Positions 1 through 8,212 of a DNA stretch of 64,000 nt are shown here, piece by piece. Source of the DNA: Ignavibacteriales bacterium (GTDB taxonomy: Bacteria; Bacteroidota; Ignavibacteria; Ignavibacteriales; Ignavibacteriaceae). Each line of letters starts with the position of its first letter. The first letter of the stretch is position 1. The position numbers and the translations under genes are program-made. The notes under the pieces are model-generated. The model was not told the origin of the DNA, did not search any database, and was given only the letters and a program-made list of their open reading frames with translations. The stretch covers positions 723,448-787,447 of the forward strand of contig CP054182.1 in assembly GCA_015709675.1 (NCBI GenBank), read 5' to 3'.

Positions 1-576
1 GCCGATGAGAATTTCATCATCGGCGATGCTGAACTCTTTACGCAGCAGAGAGCGGTCGGCTTTTGCCGGATCAAAATGAGCAGTATCAATTGCATTATGA
101 AGCAGATCAATCCGTTCCGGATTAACCGGAGTGGTATCAGCCAGATTTTTTTCAATCACCCTGCTGATAGCAAAAGCACGGGTTACCCGGCTGTAAATCC
201 AGCGGTGAAGCGCATCCTTTTTTACAATAAAGGAGCCAACCTGTTTGGTAAGATACAGAGGGGAAGAAATTCCGGCAATGCGTAAAGCAGGTACCAGTAC
301 CCAAAGGTCTTTTGAGGCCTGGGTATGCAGAAGATCATAGCGGTTCTTTTTAAGAAGCCGGGTGAGTTTAAAGATTTCAGCGGGATGAAAATAACCGGAT
401 GCTTTAACGGGATAGACGGAAAGTTTCTGTTGCCCGGCTTCATGAAAAAGTTTGGAATCAGGATACGCCAGCAGATCAACCTGATGACCGCGTGCTATAA
501 GCTGATGCATACAGGTAAGGGTGTACATTTCCATCCCTCCCCAGCTTCGCGACAGGCATGAATAGAGGATTCTCAT
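1..576 (-). CDS. Glycosyltransferase family 4, N-terminal part (cut by window edge)
   Basis: The minus strand encodes 192 codons from an ATG at 574-576 and is still open at base 1, so only the N-terminal half is present. It begins MRILYSCLSRSWGGMEMYT, the usual opening of a GT-B glycosyltransferase N-terminal Rossmann domain, with the glycine-rich loop (SWGGMEM) after the first strand. Later come LLHTQASKD and RAFAISRVIEKNL, typical of the acceptor-side domain of the Glyco_transf_4 family. The nucleotide-sugar-binding domain lies outside the window. The role is probably sugar transfer in cell-surface polysaccharide or LPS synthesis; the substrate cannot be read. It follows lysA by only 3 nt on the same strand and may be co-transcribed. 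Confidence 0.85.
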   Translation of the reverse strand, partial: MRILYSCLSRSWGGMEMYTLTCMHQLIARGHQVDLLAYPDSKLFHEAGQQKLSVYPVKASGYFHPAEIFKLTRLLKKNRYDLLHTQASKDLWVLVPALRIAGISSPLYLTKQVGSFIVKKDALHRWIYSRVTRAFAISRVIEKNLADTTPVNPERIDLLHNAIDTAHFDPAKADRSLLRKEFSIADDEILIG

Positions 577-579
577 CGG

Positions 580-1860
580 TTACGGGCTGTTTTTTTCCAG
601 CAGTTCCGCTTCATCATACAACAGATGATCATACGTCTCACGGCTGCGGATGAGGCGGAAGGAGTTTCCCTCAACAATCACTTCGGGGACTCTCCTGCGG
701 GCGTTATAGTTTGAGGACATAACCATGCCATAGGCACCGGCAGACATTACCGCAAGCAGATCATCGTGTTCGGGTGACTGCAATGCCCGGCGGCGGGTGA
801 AGAAGTCACCGCTCTCACAGACCGGACCGACCACATCAGTAACCACTTCGGGAATATCCTCACGAAGGATAAGGGGCTGCACATGGTGATAGGCATCGTA
901 TATACTGGGGCGCAGCAGGTCATTCATCGCGCCGTCGGTAACAATAAAGTGTTTGTCGTCAGCTTCTTTGATATATAATACCTTTACCACAAGAATACCG
1001 CCGTTGCCGGTGAGGTAGCGGCCGGGTTCAAAGAAGATATCACAATCAAGCTCCTTAAGTGCCGGGCTGATAACGGATGCCAGTTCATCGGGGGTGAACG
1101 GAGTTTCATCTTCATAGCGGATGCCGATGCCGCCGCCAATGTCAAAATGCTCCAGATGAAGACCGCTTCTCTTTACTTCAAAATAAACTTCAGCGAGTTT
1201 TTCAACCGCTTCCTTAAAGGGTGCGGTGGTGGTAATCTGCGAGCCTATGTGCATATCAATGCCGGTAAAACGGACGTGCGGGAACTCAGCGGGATTTTTA
1301 TATATATTTAAAGCCAGCGGTTTGCTGATGCCGAATTTGTTTTCGCTTAAGCCGGTGGATATATAGGGATGCGTCTGCGGATTAACATCGGGGTTGACGC
1401 GGACTGCCACGGGTGCGGTTATGCCCATCTCACCGGCGATGCGGTTAATGAGAGCGATTTCATCCTTTGACTCCGCCTTAATCATGATGACCCCCTGCTC
1501 AAGTCCGGCACGGATTTCAGCGGCGGTTTTGCCGACTCCGGTCAGAATCATCTCGCTTCCCTTAACTCCTGCTTTCATGGCACGGAGCATCTCTCCTTCG
1601 GAGTTGACATCCATTCCCGCGCCCAGTTTGTGAAATTCTCTGATTACCGACAGGTTGGCATTGGACTTCACCGCATAGAAAATCCGGTGCCTGACATCCT
1701 TGAATGCGCGGGCGAAAGAGGTGTACTGATCGCGGAAGTGAGCCGCGCTGTAAATATAAACCGGGGTGCCATACCGATTCGCGATATCCTCAACACAAAC
1801 ATCACCGCAGAAAAGTTTCTGACCGCGGTAATGAAAATCACCGAAAGACTCCTGAGACAT
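580..1860 (-). CDS. lysA: Diaminopimelate decarboxylase
   Basis: This 426-aa protein converts meso-diaminopimelate to L-lysine with pyridoxal phosphate, the last step of lysine synthesis, in the cytoplasm. It has the fold-III PLP enzyme layout. The PLP lysine is in FYAVKSNAN near residue 64, HIGSQ follows in the barrel, GGGIGI is the phosphate-binding glycine loop, EPGRYL follows it, and GPVCESGDFF near residue 345 is the active-site cysteine motif of the DapDC family. Length is normal. The start is the ATG at 1858-1860; no second in-frame ATG fits better. It lies 3 nt upstream of the glycosyltransferase. Nothing in it is odd. Confidence 0.97.
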   Translation of the reverse strand: MSQESFGDFHYRGQKLFCGDVCVEDIANRYGTPVYIYSAAHFRDQYTSFARAFKDVRHRIFYAVKSNANLSVIREFHKLGAGMDVNSEGEMLRAMKAGVKGSEMILTGVGKTAAEIRAGLEQGVIMIKAESKDEIALINRIAGEMGITAPVAVRVNPDVNPQTHPYISTGLSENKFGISKPLALNIYKNPAEFPHVRFTGIDMHIGSQITTTAPFKEAVEKLAEVYFEVKRSGLHLEHFDIGGGIGIRYEDETPFTPDELASVISPALKELDCDIFFEPGRYLTGNGGILVVKVLYIKEADDKHFIVTDGAMNDLLRPSIYDAYHHVQPLILREDIPEVVTDVVGPVCESGDFFTRRRALQSPEHDDLLAVMSAGAYGMVMSSNYNARRRVPEVIVEGNSFRLIRSRETYDHLLYDEAELLEKNSP

Positions 1861-1920
1861 GAGCTGCTTAGTTACTGAAAGAAAGGGTGCAATTTACGAA
1901 AAAATAACAGGTTCTTTTCC

Positions 1921-3102
1921 TCAAATGTATTGCGGGGAAATAACCGGAGCGGAATCACTATTCTTGAGGCTGATCAGATAATTCCTGCCAATACCCAAAG
2001 AGGCGGAGAGCTTTACTAGTTTATCATACTCCTGACGACTTCCGTTGAGTTTTACTTCTATGGCTGCTTCTTTATTAAGAATGAAATCTATTTCAGCGCT
2101 GTTTCTTTTATTGTAATAACTGAGCTCGCCATAACGGGCAAGTTGATTTGCAACTGCGTTTTCAAACAACTGGCCGTCATTCACTCTTCCGATGGTATTA
2201 AGAATACCGTTATCCGCGAAATACACCTTTTTGCCTCCGGCAACTGCGCGATCCACACTACTGCTGAATTTAGGAACCAGCCGGATAAAAAATATTCCCT
2301 GCAGAAACTCAAGGTAGTTATACACCTTTTGACGGGTAATACCAAGCGCAGAAGAGAGTTTAGTAATTTCTATAATGTTGCCTGTTCTTGGCACCAGTAA
2401 AAGAATCAGATCACGAAGTTCGCGCACATCGGTGATATCAGCAAGCAGGCGGAGATCTTTCTGAAAAAAGGATGTAAAAATATTATTAAGAACTTCCTTT
2501 TTCGTTTTTACATCCGGAGTCAGAACCACTTCAGGCAGACCGCCGAACTCCAGATATTCATTGTAATCCCCCTCGAACCGTTTATAATCAATCATGTTGT
2601 TGGGAGCGGGGTCAAATGTGTTCTCTTCCCGCTGTATATATCCGGCTTTATCTTTGAAATACAGAATTTCCTGAAAATCCATAGGCGGGAGGACAAACAG
2701 AAATTTCCTGCCGCTCAGGGATTCTGGAAAAAGATTTCGCAGGTAATAGTTGGATGAGCCGGTTACGATAAACTTCACGCCGTATTTGTCCAGCAGATAT
2801 TTAATGACACGGGTGATCTGAGGCAGATTCTGAATTTCATCAATGAACACAAACAACCGCTCTCTTTCAGGAACTGCCGTCCGCCTGAGAAGCTCCTGAT
2901 AAATGCCGTCATAGTCAATATTCTCAAAGATTTTCATTTCGAGCGGATTTTCCAGATCGAACCAAAGTTTGGGACCGGAAACAGTCTCAAAAAGCTGTTT
3001 CATGAGGGTGGTCTTGCCTACCTGCCGCATACCGGTAATCACCAGTGCGTTTTTGTGGTCAAGATACCGGGCAATTTCGTTAAAAAGATAGCGTTTTTTC
3101 AT
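1921..3102 (-). CDS. AAA family ATPase with C-terminal DUF4143 domain
   Basis: A 393-aa protein with Walker A (GMRQVGKTT) near residue 25, Walker B (LFVFIDEIQ) near 90 and a sensor-like IVTGSSNYY near 115, followed by a winged-helix segment and a C-terminal DUF4143 region. The end has an EIDFIL...AIEVK pattern resembling a PD-(D/E)XK nuclease fold. These proteins are common, often multicopy, in Bacteroidota and their role is not settled. The frame stays open upstream to a TTG at 3144, but the ATG at 3102 (MKKRYLFNEI) is a better start: the extra 14 codons fall within a direct repeat. A second member of this family lies at 47986-49167. Confidence 0.85.
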   Translation of the reverse strand: MKKRYLFNEIARYLDHKNALVITGMRQVGKTTLMKQLFETVSGPKLWFDLENPLEMKIFENIDYDGIYQELLRRTAVPERERLFVFIDEIQNLPQITRVIKYLLDKYGVKFIVTGSSNYYLRNLFPESLSGRKFLFVLPPMDFQEILYFKDKAGYIQREENTFDPAPNNMIDYKRFEGDYNEYLEFGGLPEVVLTPDVKTKKEVLNNIFTSFFQKDLRLLADITDVRELRDLILLLVPRTGNIIEITKLSSALGITRQKVYNYLEFLQGIFFIRLVPKFSSSVDRAVAGGKKVYFADNGILNTIGRVNDGQLFENAVANQLARYGELSYYNKRNSAEIDFILNKEAAIEVKLNGSRQEYDKLVKLSASLGIGRNYLISLKNSDSAPVISPQYI

Positions 3103-3166
3103 ATTTGTATAATTTTCATTACAAATATACGCATATTTGTCCAAATTTCATTACAAATCTGTAATA
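3102..3166 (-). promoter_or_regulatory. Two direct repeats overlapping the ATPase start
   Basis: Read on the minus strand, two imperfect copies of about 29 nt stand in tandem. Each has the core TTTGTAATGAAA followed by ACAAATATG, and the second copy ends in the start codon of the AAA/DUF4143 gene. The second copy also contains TATATTTG, which fits the Bacteroidota -7 element TANNTTTG. A tandem operator for autoregulation is a reasonable inference; no regulator is shown. Confidence 0.45.
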
Positions 3167-3181
3167 TAATCCAGATGATTG

Positions 3182-3747
3182 AACACGATTGAGGGATGGA
3201 CAGGATTAACAGGATGATGATTAAGAGGAGGGGGAATTCGGGAGCACAGATGGTGGGTAATGTCATACGAACGCGATTAAGGCAGGACAGGAGTGAGAGG
3301 ATGATTGTTAATAAGGGGCAGGTCTTCCAAAACGCCAGCGGCGTGAGATATTACTAACAGCAGTCTACACAGAACCCACCAAAGCGCCGTAGGTGCGGCA
3401 TAGATTCGGAACAAGATTTTAGGATGGACAGGATGAACAGGATAATGAATAGAAACGAAAAGGCTTTCCGGAACGAAGGTGTTTGAAGAAGTCAAAAGCA
3501 CAAAAAAACTAACCATACCAGCACCACAGGACTTTTCACCGCGGGTCAGAGACGACGCAATCGCATGGGTTTTGTGTTTATGAAAAATCGTGGTAGCGAT
3601 TGCATCGTCTTTACGGATGGGGAAAATTTTTCCAAAACGCCAGCGGCGTGAGATATTAATAACAGAAGAATACTTGCGGCTATCCAAGCACCGTAGGTGC
3701 GGCATGGAAAGAGAACACGATTTTGGAATGAGCAGGAATAACAGGAA
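3182..3747. repeat. Intergenic mosaic of dispersed repeats (no gene seen)
   Basis: The 730 nt between the ATPase and the CARF gene hold no convincing gene. Two direct copies of about 115 nt lie near 3323-3443 and 3628-3747. Each starts TTCCAAAACGCCAGCGGCGT, has a middle arm GCCGTAGGTGCGGCA (or CACCGTAGGTGCGGCA), and ends with a GATT...CAGGA...AACAGGA tail. A third copy of the tail alone is at 3182-3217. Apparent reading frames here are translations of the repeat. Confidence 0.8.
3550..3622. repeat. Hairpin repeat, copy A
   Basis: An inverted repeat of about 70 nt with arms GACGACGCAATCGC and GCGATTGCATCGTC around a loop that includes GGGTTTTGTGTTTATGAAAA. It is followed by TTTACGGATGGGG. Near-identical copies lie at 8213-8286 and 8456-8523, on the far side of the CARF/kinase/HEPN genes, with a diverged copy at 8334-8400. 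Confidence 0.85.
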
Positions 3748-3831
3748 GCCAATTTCCTCTAAATCATGAACCATTGAACCGTTATCTCACAGGAAATCCC
3801 TAAATTTACATCAAACAAAATCCTTTACGAT

Positions 3832-4800
3832 ATGCAGGGATCATCAAAACCTTTTAAGAAAATCCTCTTCAGTTTTACCGGATATAACGATGCCGGAACC
3901 CTCATCAACCAGCAGGAAGGTGCGGTTTATACTGCGTTAAAAAATGAATCCTTTGACTCAGTTTATCTGCTCTTTAACCCAGGCGGCAGCAAAAAACCTG
4001 CATTCGAGGAAATCACCGAACGGCTCGCTAAAATCATAAAGAAAGAAAAGCTCGCAAAATCAGTAACATTAATCCCATTCCCCCTGAAAGATGTTACAGA
4101 CCATAACGAAGTTTACACCCGTCTGAAGGAATTTACTGATTCAATAGAAAAGCCGGATGGCTGCTATTTTTATGCAGCAATCTCCTCAGGCACTCCGGCT
4201 ATGCAGACGGCCTGGATTCTGCTTGCTGAGTCGGGGGAGTTCTCAGAACAGCACCCTCTTAATTTATTCAAGGTGAAAGATCCGAAATTCGGAGAGAGCA
4301 AAAATATCCCAGTAAAACTTGAAGCTGCCCTCCCCCGCATTACTGCGCTGAAAAAAGAGGTACACTCATTTCTTCCCCCGGTTAATATATACATAGATGC
4401 CGGAGAGCTGAAAATCGGCAGTCAGATCATTCCCCTGGCTCCGGTGGAGTTCTGCTATTACCGCTATTTTTGCGAAATAAAAAAGCAGGGGCGCGAAAAG
4501 ATAAAATTCTCAGGACTGACCACTCCGGAGGAATTTCTAAAAACAGTTTATGCTTATCATGAGGAAAGTTTCCCCGTGCTTGACCTCGGGCGGGAGGAAC
4601 TGCGGAAGATGATAAAGTCAGGTACGGGCTTGAGTGCCGCAACCTTCAGGGGAAACATAAGCAAGCTGAATAAAAAGATTGAACTCACTCTGCAGAACGA
4701 ACAGCAGGCAAAATACTGCAAAATTACTGCAACCGGACAGCGCGGAGCAAAGTTTTACGGCATTCCGGCTCCCCCAGAAAAAATCACGATTCACCCCTGA
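3832..4800 (+). CDS. Stand-alone RtcR-type CARF protein with C-terminal winged helix
   Basis: A 322-aa soluble protein. The first 175 residues resemble the N-terminal CARF domain of the RNA-repair regulator RtcR: ILFSFTGYNDAG at the first strand-loop, VYLLFNPGGSKKPAFEEI for the second strand and helix, IPFPLKDVTDHNEVYTRLK, and the ligand-loop motif YAAISSGTPAMQTAWILLA near residues 114-132. In RtcR the matching stretch is TTGTHVAQICWFLLAE. CARF domains bind RNA ends or cyclic oligonucleotides. Residues 186-312 look like a winged-helix tail (IPLAPVEFCYYRYF, then SAATFRGNISKLNKKI). There is no AAA+ domain, so it is not RtcR itself, and no rtcBA or cas gene is nearby. The next gene begins 82 nt downstream on the same strand but is much more AT-rich, so a joint operon is only possible. 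The CARF call rests on remembered family motifs. Confidence 0.7.
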   Translation: MQGSSKPFKKILFSFTGYNDAGTLINQQEGAVYTALKNESFDSVYLLFNPGGSKKPAFEEITERLAKIIKKEKLAKSVTLIPFPLKDVTDHNEVYTRLKEFTDSIEKPDGCYFYAAISSGTPAMQTAWILLAESGEFSEQHPLNLFKVKDPKFGESKNIPVKLEAALPRITALKKEVHSFLPPVNIYIDAGELKIGSQIIPLAPVEFCYYRYFCEIKKQGREKIKFSGLTTPEEFLKTVYAYHEESFPVLDLGREELRKMIKSGTGLSAATFRGNISKLNKKIELTLQNEQQAKYCKITATGQRGAKFYGIPAPPEKITIHP

Positions 4801-4882
4801 GAATTGCCGCAACGTTGCCGGAATAATTAAAGAATAACTATTGCGTAAGTTTGGATAAAGAAAAAAGGAAAAAAATCAGAAA

Positions 4883-6112
4883 ATGGCTACAGTAGAAGAT
4901 GTAATTAAAGTGTTAGAGGAATATGGGGTGCCGATGAGTTTTGAACAGATCGAACAATCAATTTTACTGAATCCCGAGGATAAACTTTCGAGGATATTAT
5001 GTGATGAAGAAATTGTAAAATTACGGGTGGAAATATTCACAGAGAATAAAACGGGCAAACATATCAATAATTTTTATGAATTGTATTGGACAAAAAATGA
5101 TTTTGAGTTATATTTTTTAACAATGCTCAAAACATTTAATTTATCCAGAGCATCTAAATATCGTATTGAAAACATTAAATTATTCTTTATGCCAAACCTA
5201 TCAACGCTAATTGGCGCGAGTAGTTTGACAAAATATAAATGGGAAAAAACTAACACTGAAGTATATTATTGTGCTAAATCAGCAAGTGGCGTTTTATCTT
5301 GGGAGAAACTCAATTACAATCAACTTTTGAAAATTTTAAAGGACTCTAGCAGGTTTACAATTTATATTCCATCAAAATTAAGCTCAGTAGAAGATTACAT
5401 TATTTATGAGACACAAAACGATGAATATAAAGATTCTATTGAAAGATTCAGACTTCAGACAATTAGGATCCTTCGTGGTAATCCAGAAACAACGTTTAAA
5501 GAACTTGTCTTTAAATTAAACAGTAAAGAAATACACTCTATTTTCCCTAAGCCGTATTCTAAAAAGACCATACTCGAAATTATTAAGGCAAACGAAAAGT
5601 ACTTTAATGTTGAAGGGGATCAAATTAGTTTGAAAGTTAATGTTGATTTTGTTCTGAATGAGCTTAAGTCTGATCCTGTTAAAATCAACCTCAACCAAGA
5701 ACTTCCTGAAGGTTATAGTGGAATAATCGCCTTAAAATTTATCGGCACAGATTTTCCCCTGCAAACCGCCGTTGAATATGTAAAAATACGTAAAATAGTG
5801 TCAATTGTAAAAACGACAGTGCCAAACACATTCTTTGCAAGAAAAAGAAACATAATGGAGATTTTAAGAAATTCAGAAATGTTTCGGTTTTTAAGTAGCT
5901 TCCTTGGTGACTCGGATAAGGCAACTGAATGGATGACGAAAAACTTAGAAGTTACTTTTTATTCTGATACCGAAGAATACATAGAAAGAATTTTTCCTGA
6001 AATACTTGAAAAACTTTCTCCTGTCTTCAACTTAGAAAACAATCCGGGTAATCTTTTCGCCACGACTCTGAGAGAGTTTGTTAAGGAAACAGACAATGCA
6101 GCAAACAAATGA
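4883..6112 (+). CDS. Uncharacterised protein, first gene of kinase/receiver-HEPN operon
   Basis: A 409-aa protein I do not recognise. It has no signal peptide or membrane segment. The first 45 residues (VIKVLEEYGVPMSFEQIEQSIL) look like a small winged helix of the kind used to bind DNA or tune nuclease modules; a second helical segment near 190-250 (TIRILRGNPETTFKELVFKL...KPYSKKTILEIIKANEKYF) looks like another. The rest is mixed alpha/beta with no clear catalytic motif. The start is supported by AAGGAAAAAAA about 15 nt upstream. It overlaps the next gene by 17 nt. Base use is clearly AT-richer than the flanking housekeeping genes, which suggests acquisition by transfer. It could be the sensing or adaptor subunit of the system, but that is inference. 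Confidence 0.6.
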   Translation: MATVEDVIKVLEEYGVPMSFEQIEQSILLNPEDKLSRILCDEEIVKLRVEIFTENKTGKHINNFYELYWTKNDFELYFLTMLKTFNLSRASKYRIENIKLFFMPNLSTLIGASSLTKYKWEKTNTEVYYCAKSASGVLSWEKLNYNQLLKILKDSSRFTIYIPSKLSSVEDYIIYETQNDEYKDSIERFRLQTIRILRGNPETTFKELVFKLNSKEIHSIFPKPYSKKTILEIIKANEKYFNVEGDQISLKVNVDFVLNELKSDPVKINLNQELPEGYSGIIALKFIGTDFPLQTAVEYVKIRKIVSIVKTTVPNTFFARKRNIMEILRNSEMFRFLSSFLGDSDKATEWMTKNLEVTFYSDTEEYIERIFPEILEKLSPVFNLENNPGNLFATTLREFVKETDNAANK

Positions 6113-6983
6113 ATTAGAATACTTGCGCAGCGAAAATGAACGATTAAAAAATGAAATTCGGTCAAAAGAGCAAAACCTTAATAACCTGCTAAAAGAAAAA
6201 GAATTTGAAGTTAAGAAAGCTGTATCGGTAAGTCAAAATAGTATCCTGCAAGACAAGCAGATAGCCGTAAACACCGAAACCTGGACCGAAGCCATGGATG
6301 AACTTGCCCATGCAATAAATACCAGCATCATGGTTGCGACAAGCGCAATTAAGGAACTTCCGGAAAGCCCTGAAAGAAGCAAGGCTTTTACCCATATAAG
6401 GCAAATTAAAAATTATACCGAACTTGTATTGTGGGATCTTCACATACGAAAAGGAGAGTTTTTAAATTCAAACGCAGAACCGGTTGAAATTGACCTTGTG
6501 CCGATTTTCACTGAAAATATCACTGCGATTAAGGATGAGCCATCTGTTCTCAGACCAAGAAATAAAAACCGTGCTGCACAATACAGTGAAATGAAGGTGG
6601 CTACCGATTTTCCACAGAAGTGTCTTGTGATGATTCCGTCTGAATTAAAAAATGTTTTTGATTTACTTTTCTTAGAACTGCTCAAGAATTCCTTTATCAA
6701 CACAAATGCGGAAAACCCGCATGTGAGAGTGCATGTTAAAGAATTACCCAGAAGTTTTGAGGTTCTTTTTGAGAACAATAAAATCATGGATGAGAAATAC
6801 CGAAACTGGTTTATGGGGAAAAGTGCAGACAGCTCATTCGACATTGCGAAATCGATAAAAGTAGGACTGCGGCTTGTGATGCGGTGGACTGAAATACTTA
6901 AAGTATCCCGCGATGTTACTATAGTTACGGAAGAAGAACTTACCAGAATTACCCTAACCATCCCTAAGGTTATTCAACTATGA
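6096..6983 (+). CDS. Soluble histidine-kinase-like protein with degenerate ATPase domain
   Basis: A 295-aa cytoplasmic protein. It starts with a coiled coil (residues 5-45), then an H-box-like helix MDELAHAINTSIMV with the candidate phospho-histidine near residue 72. A C-terminal GHKL-like domain has an N-box (LLFLELLKNSFIN, Asn near 198) and a G2-like GLRLVMRW near 257. The usual D-x-G-x-G box is missing: the matching stretch reads VLFENNKIMDEK. So ATP binding or kinase activity may be lost or altered. There is no membrane segment or sensor domain. The ATG at 6096 has AAGGAA about 10 nt upstream; a TTG-type start at 6078 is also open. It overlaps the upstream gene by 17 nt and the downstream gene by ATGA, so translational coupling and a working complex are likely. 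Confidence 0.7.
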   Translation: MQQTNELEYLRSENERLKNEIRSKEQNLNNLLKEKEFEVKKAVSVSQNSILQDKQIAVNTETWTEAMDELAHAINTSIMVATSAIKELPESPERSKAFTHIRQIKNYTELVLWDLHIRKGEFLNSNAEPVEIDLVPIFTENITAIKDEPSVLRPRNKNRAAQYSEMKVATDFPQKCLVMIPSELKNVFDLLFLELLKNSFINTNAENPHVRVHVKELPRSFEVLFENNKIMDEKYRNWFMGKSADSSFDIAKSIKVGLRLVMRWTEILKVSRDVTIVTEEELTRITLTIPKVIQL

Positions 6984-8050
6984 AACCAATTTCTGTCTTT
7001 ATTGCTGATGATTATGAAGATCCCCGTGAAATTCTGAAGAAAAGTCTTATTGATTTTGGAAAACAAGAAAATCTGGAGTTTAGTATTACCGAAGCAGACA
7101 CATATTCTTCAGCTATCCAGGTGCTTGAAGAAAAAGCCAGGCAAAAGGAATATTTTGATATTCAGTTTATAGATATTGATTTTACCGGTGATGAAAACCG
7201 GGGCAAGGCAGACTCCGGTTTTTCCATTATTGAAAAAGCATTCCAAATTTGCCAACTCTCAATAATATTAACTTTCAGTGCGCAGTTTAAGTCCATTAAG
7301 CTGCATCCTGTGTTTGTTGACCTGGTTAAGCGTGGTTTGGTAGCGGATGCATTTGATAAAAATGCGTCAATCGACAATCCGGAGCAATGGTTTGAGATTC
7401 ACTTCAGGCGGATTATTAAAGATTTTAAGGAAAACCTTTTTCTTTGGGACATTTGGGAAAACAACAAAACTATTCAAAACTATCTTAAAGATCATCCGGT
7501 TGCCAAAGACCAGATCGCAAACCTGCAAATATTCTCTGAGATAGAAAATTATCTTGATACAACACTGATGCTTCTTATGAACCGGGGAAAGATAGGCGCG
7601 GAGCATATCCTAAACCGGTCGCTTTTGCAGATGTATCACCGTGCGCTTGAGATTTTTTGCGAGGGAGATAAGTCAGAAAAAGAAATCAGAGAGATTGCAG
7701 ATAAGAATGTTCGTGCGGTTGCAGCCATTATCAACAAAAATGATTTAAAATTTACCAGGGACGATAGATTGTCTGCTCTTCATAAGATTGTGGCTCATTC
7801 AGCATCTCCCATTTCAAAATTTGGCTACAAGGTAAATAATTATCGAAATAATGCCATGCATCAGAGCAAGAAGTTTGATGTTGATACGGCGAACATTTTA
7901 TTTGGTTCTCTAGCTCTGCACTTATACATGGTTCCCGGAGTAAAACCAAAGATTGAGCGAATCCGGGAATTTTACAACAATAATAGCAAATTATCCGGCG
8001 CGAAGGATTTGAAAGAGTTGATGGGTTATGTGAGTTTTCAAATTAATTGA
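6980..8050 (+). CDS. Response-regulator receiver fused to HEPN-like domain
   Basis: A 356-aa protein. Residues 1-145 form a receiver domain: acidic pair D10-D11 (VFIADDYED), likely phospho-acceptor D65 in FIDIDFTG, a T/S switch at ILTFS (98-100) and K127 in DAFDKNA. Residues 155-356 are all-helical with no DNA-binding motif. They hold YRNNAMHQ, an R-N-x3-H pattern (R289, N290, H294) that matches the catalytic RX4H motif of HEPN ribonucleases. As in HEPN proteins, the motif starts a helix late in the domain and a final helix (TANILFGSLALHLYMV) follows. The first codon overlaps the stop of the kinase-like gene (ATGA). Inference: phosphorylation or partner binding at the receiver switches an RNase-type effector. 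The receiver call is firm; the HEPN call rests on one motif plus helical context. Confidence 0.72.
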   Translation: MKPISVFIADDYEDPREILKKSLIDFGKQENLEFSITEADTYSSAIQVLEEKARQKEYFDIQFIDIDFTGDENRGKADSGFSIIEKAFQICQLSIILTFSAQFKSIKLHPVFVDLVKRGLVADAFDKNASIDNPEQWFEIHFRRIIKDFKENLFLWDIWENNKTIQNYLKDHPVAKDQIANLQIFSEIENYLDTTLMLLMNRGKIGAEHILNRSLLQMYHRALEIFCEGDKSEKEIREIADKNVRAVAAIINKNDLKFTRDDRLSALHKIVAHSASPISKFGYKVNNYRNNAMHQSKKFDVDTANILFGSLALHLYMVPGVKPKIERIREFYNNNSKLSGAKDLKELMGYVSFQIN

Positions 8051-8094
8051 TGTGTGAAAGCATGCGGGAGATTTTCCTTGACGTGCTATCATTA

Positions 8095-8166
8095 TGTCAC
8101 CCCTACGGGGTTTTGGGGATGGTTAGGTTTGTGTTGTTATTAATATGTCACCCCTGCGGGGTTGGA
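8095..8166. repeat. Short CACCCC-TRC-GGGGT palindromes
   Basis: Two copies of ATGTCACCCCTACGGGGTTT / ATGTCACCCCTGCGGGGTTG, each a small perfect palindrome, stand about 50 nt apart after the HEPN gene. A related element with ACCACTTCGTGGT appears twice near 53727-53795. These are dispersed intergenic elements, not genes. Confidence 0.7.
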
Positions 8167-8212
8167 AACGGGATGGTGGGGAATATATACGATAATTGTA
8201 TTGTGTGGGTTT

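Noticed and set aside
3277-3774. 165-aa minus-strand gene
   Set aside because: It reads through the duplicated 115-nt repeat and the hairpin repeat; its codon pattern follows the repeats.
3832-4800. Type III CRISPR accessory (Csm6/Csx1-like) protein
   Set aside because: It has a CARF-like domain but no HEPN motif of its own, and no cas gene or array is near. The RtcR-type CARF fits better.
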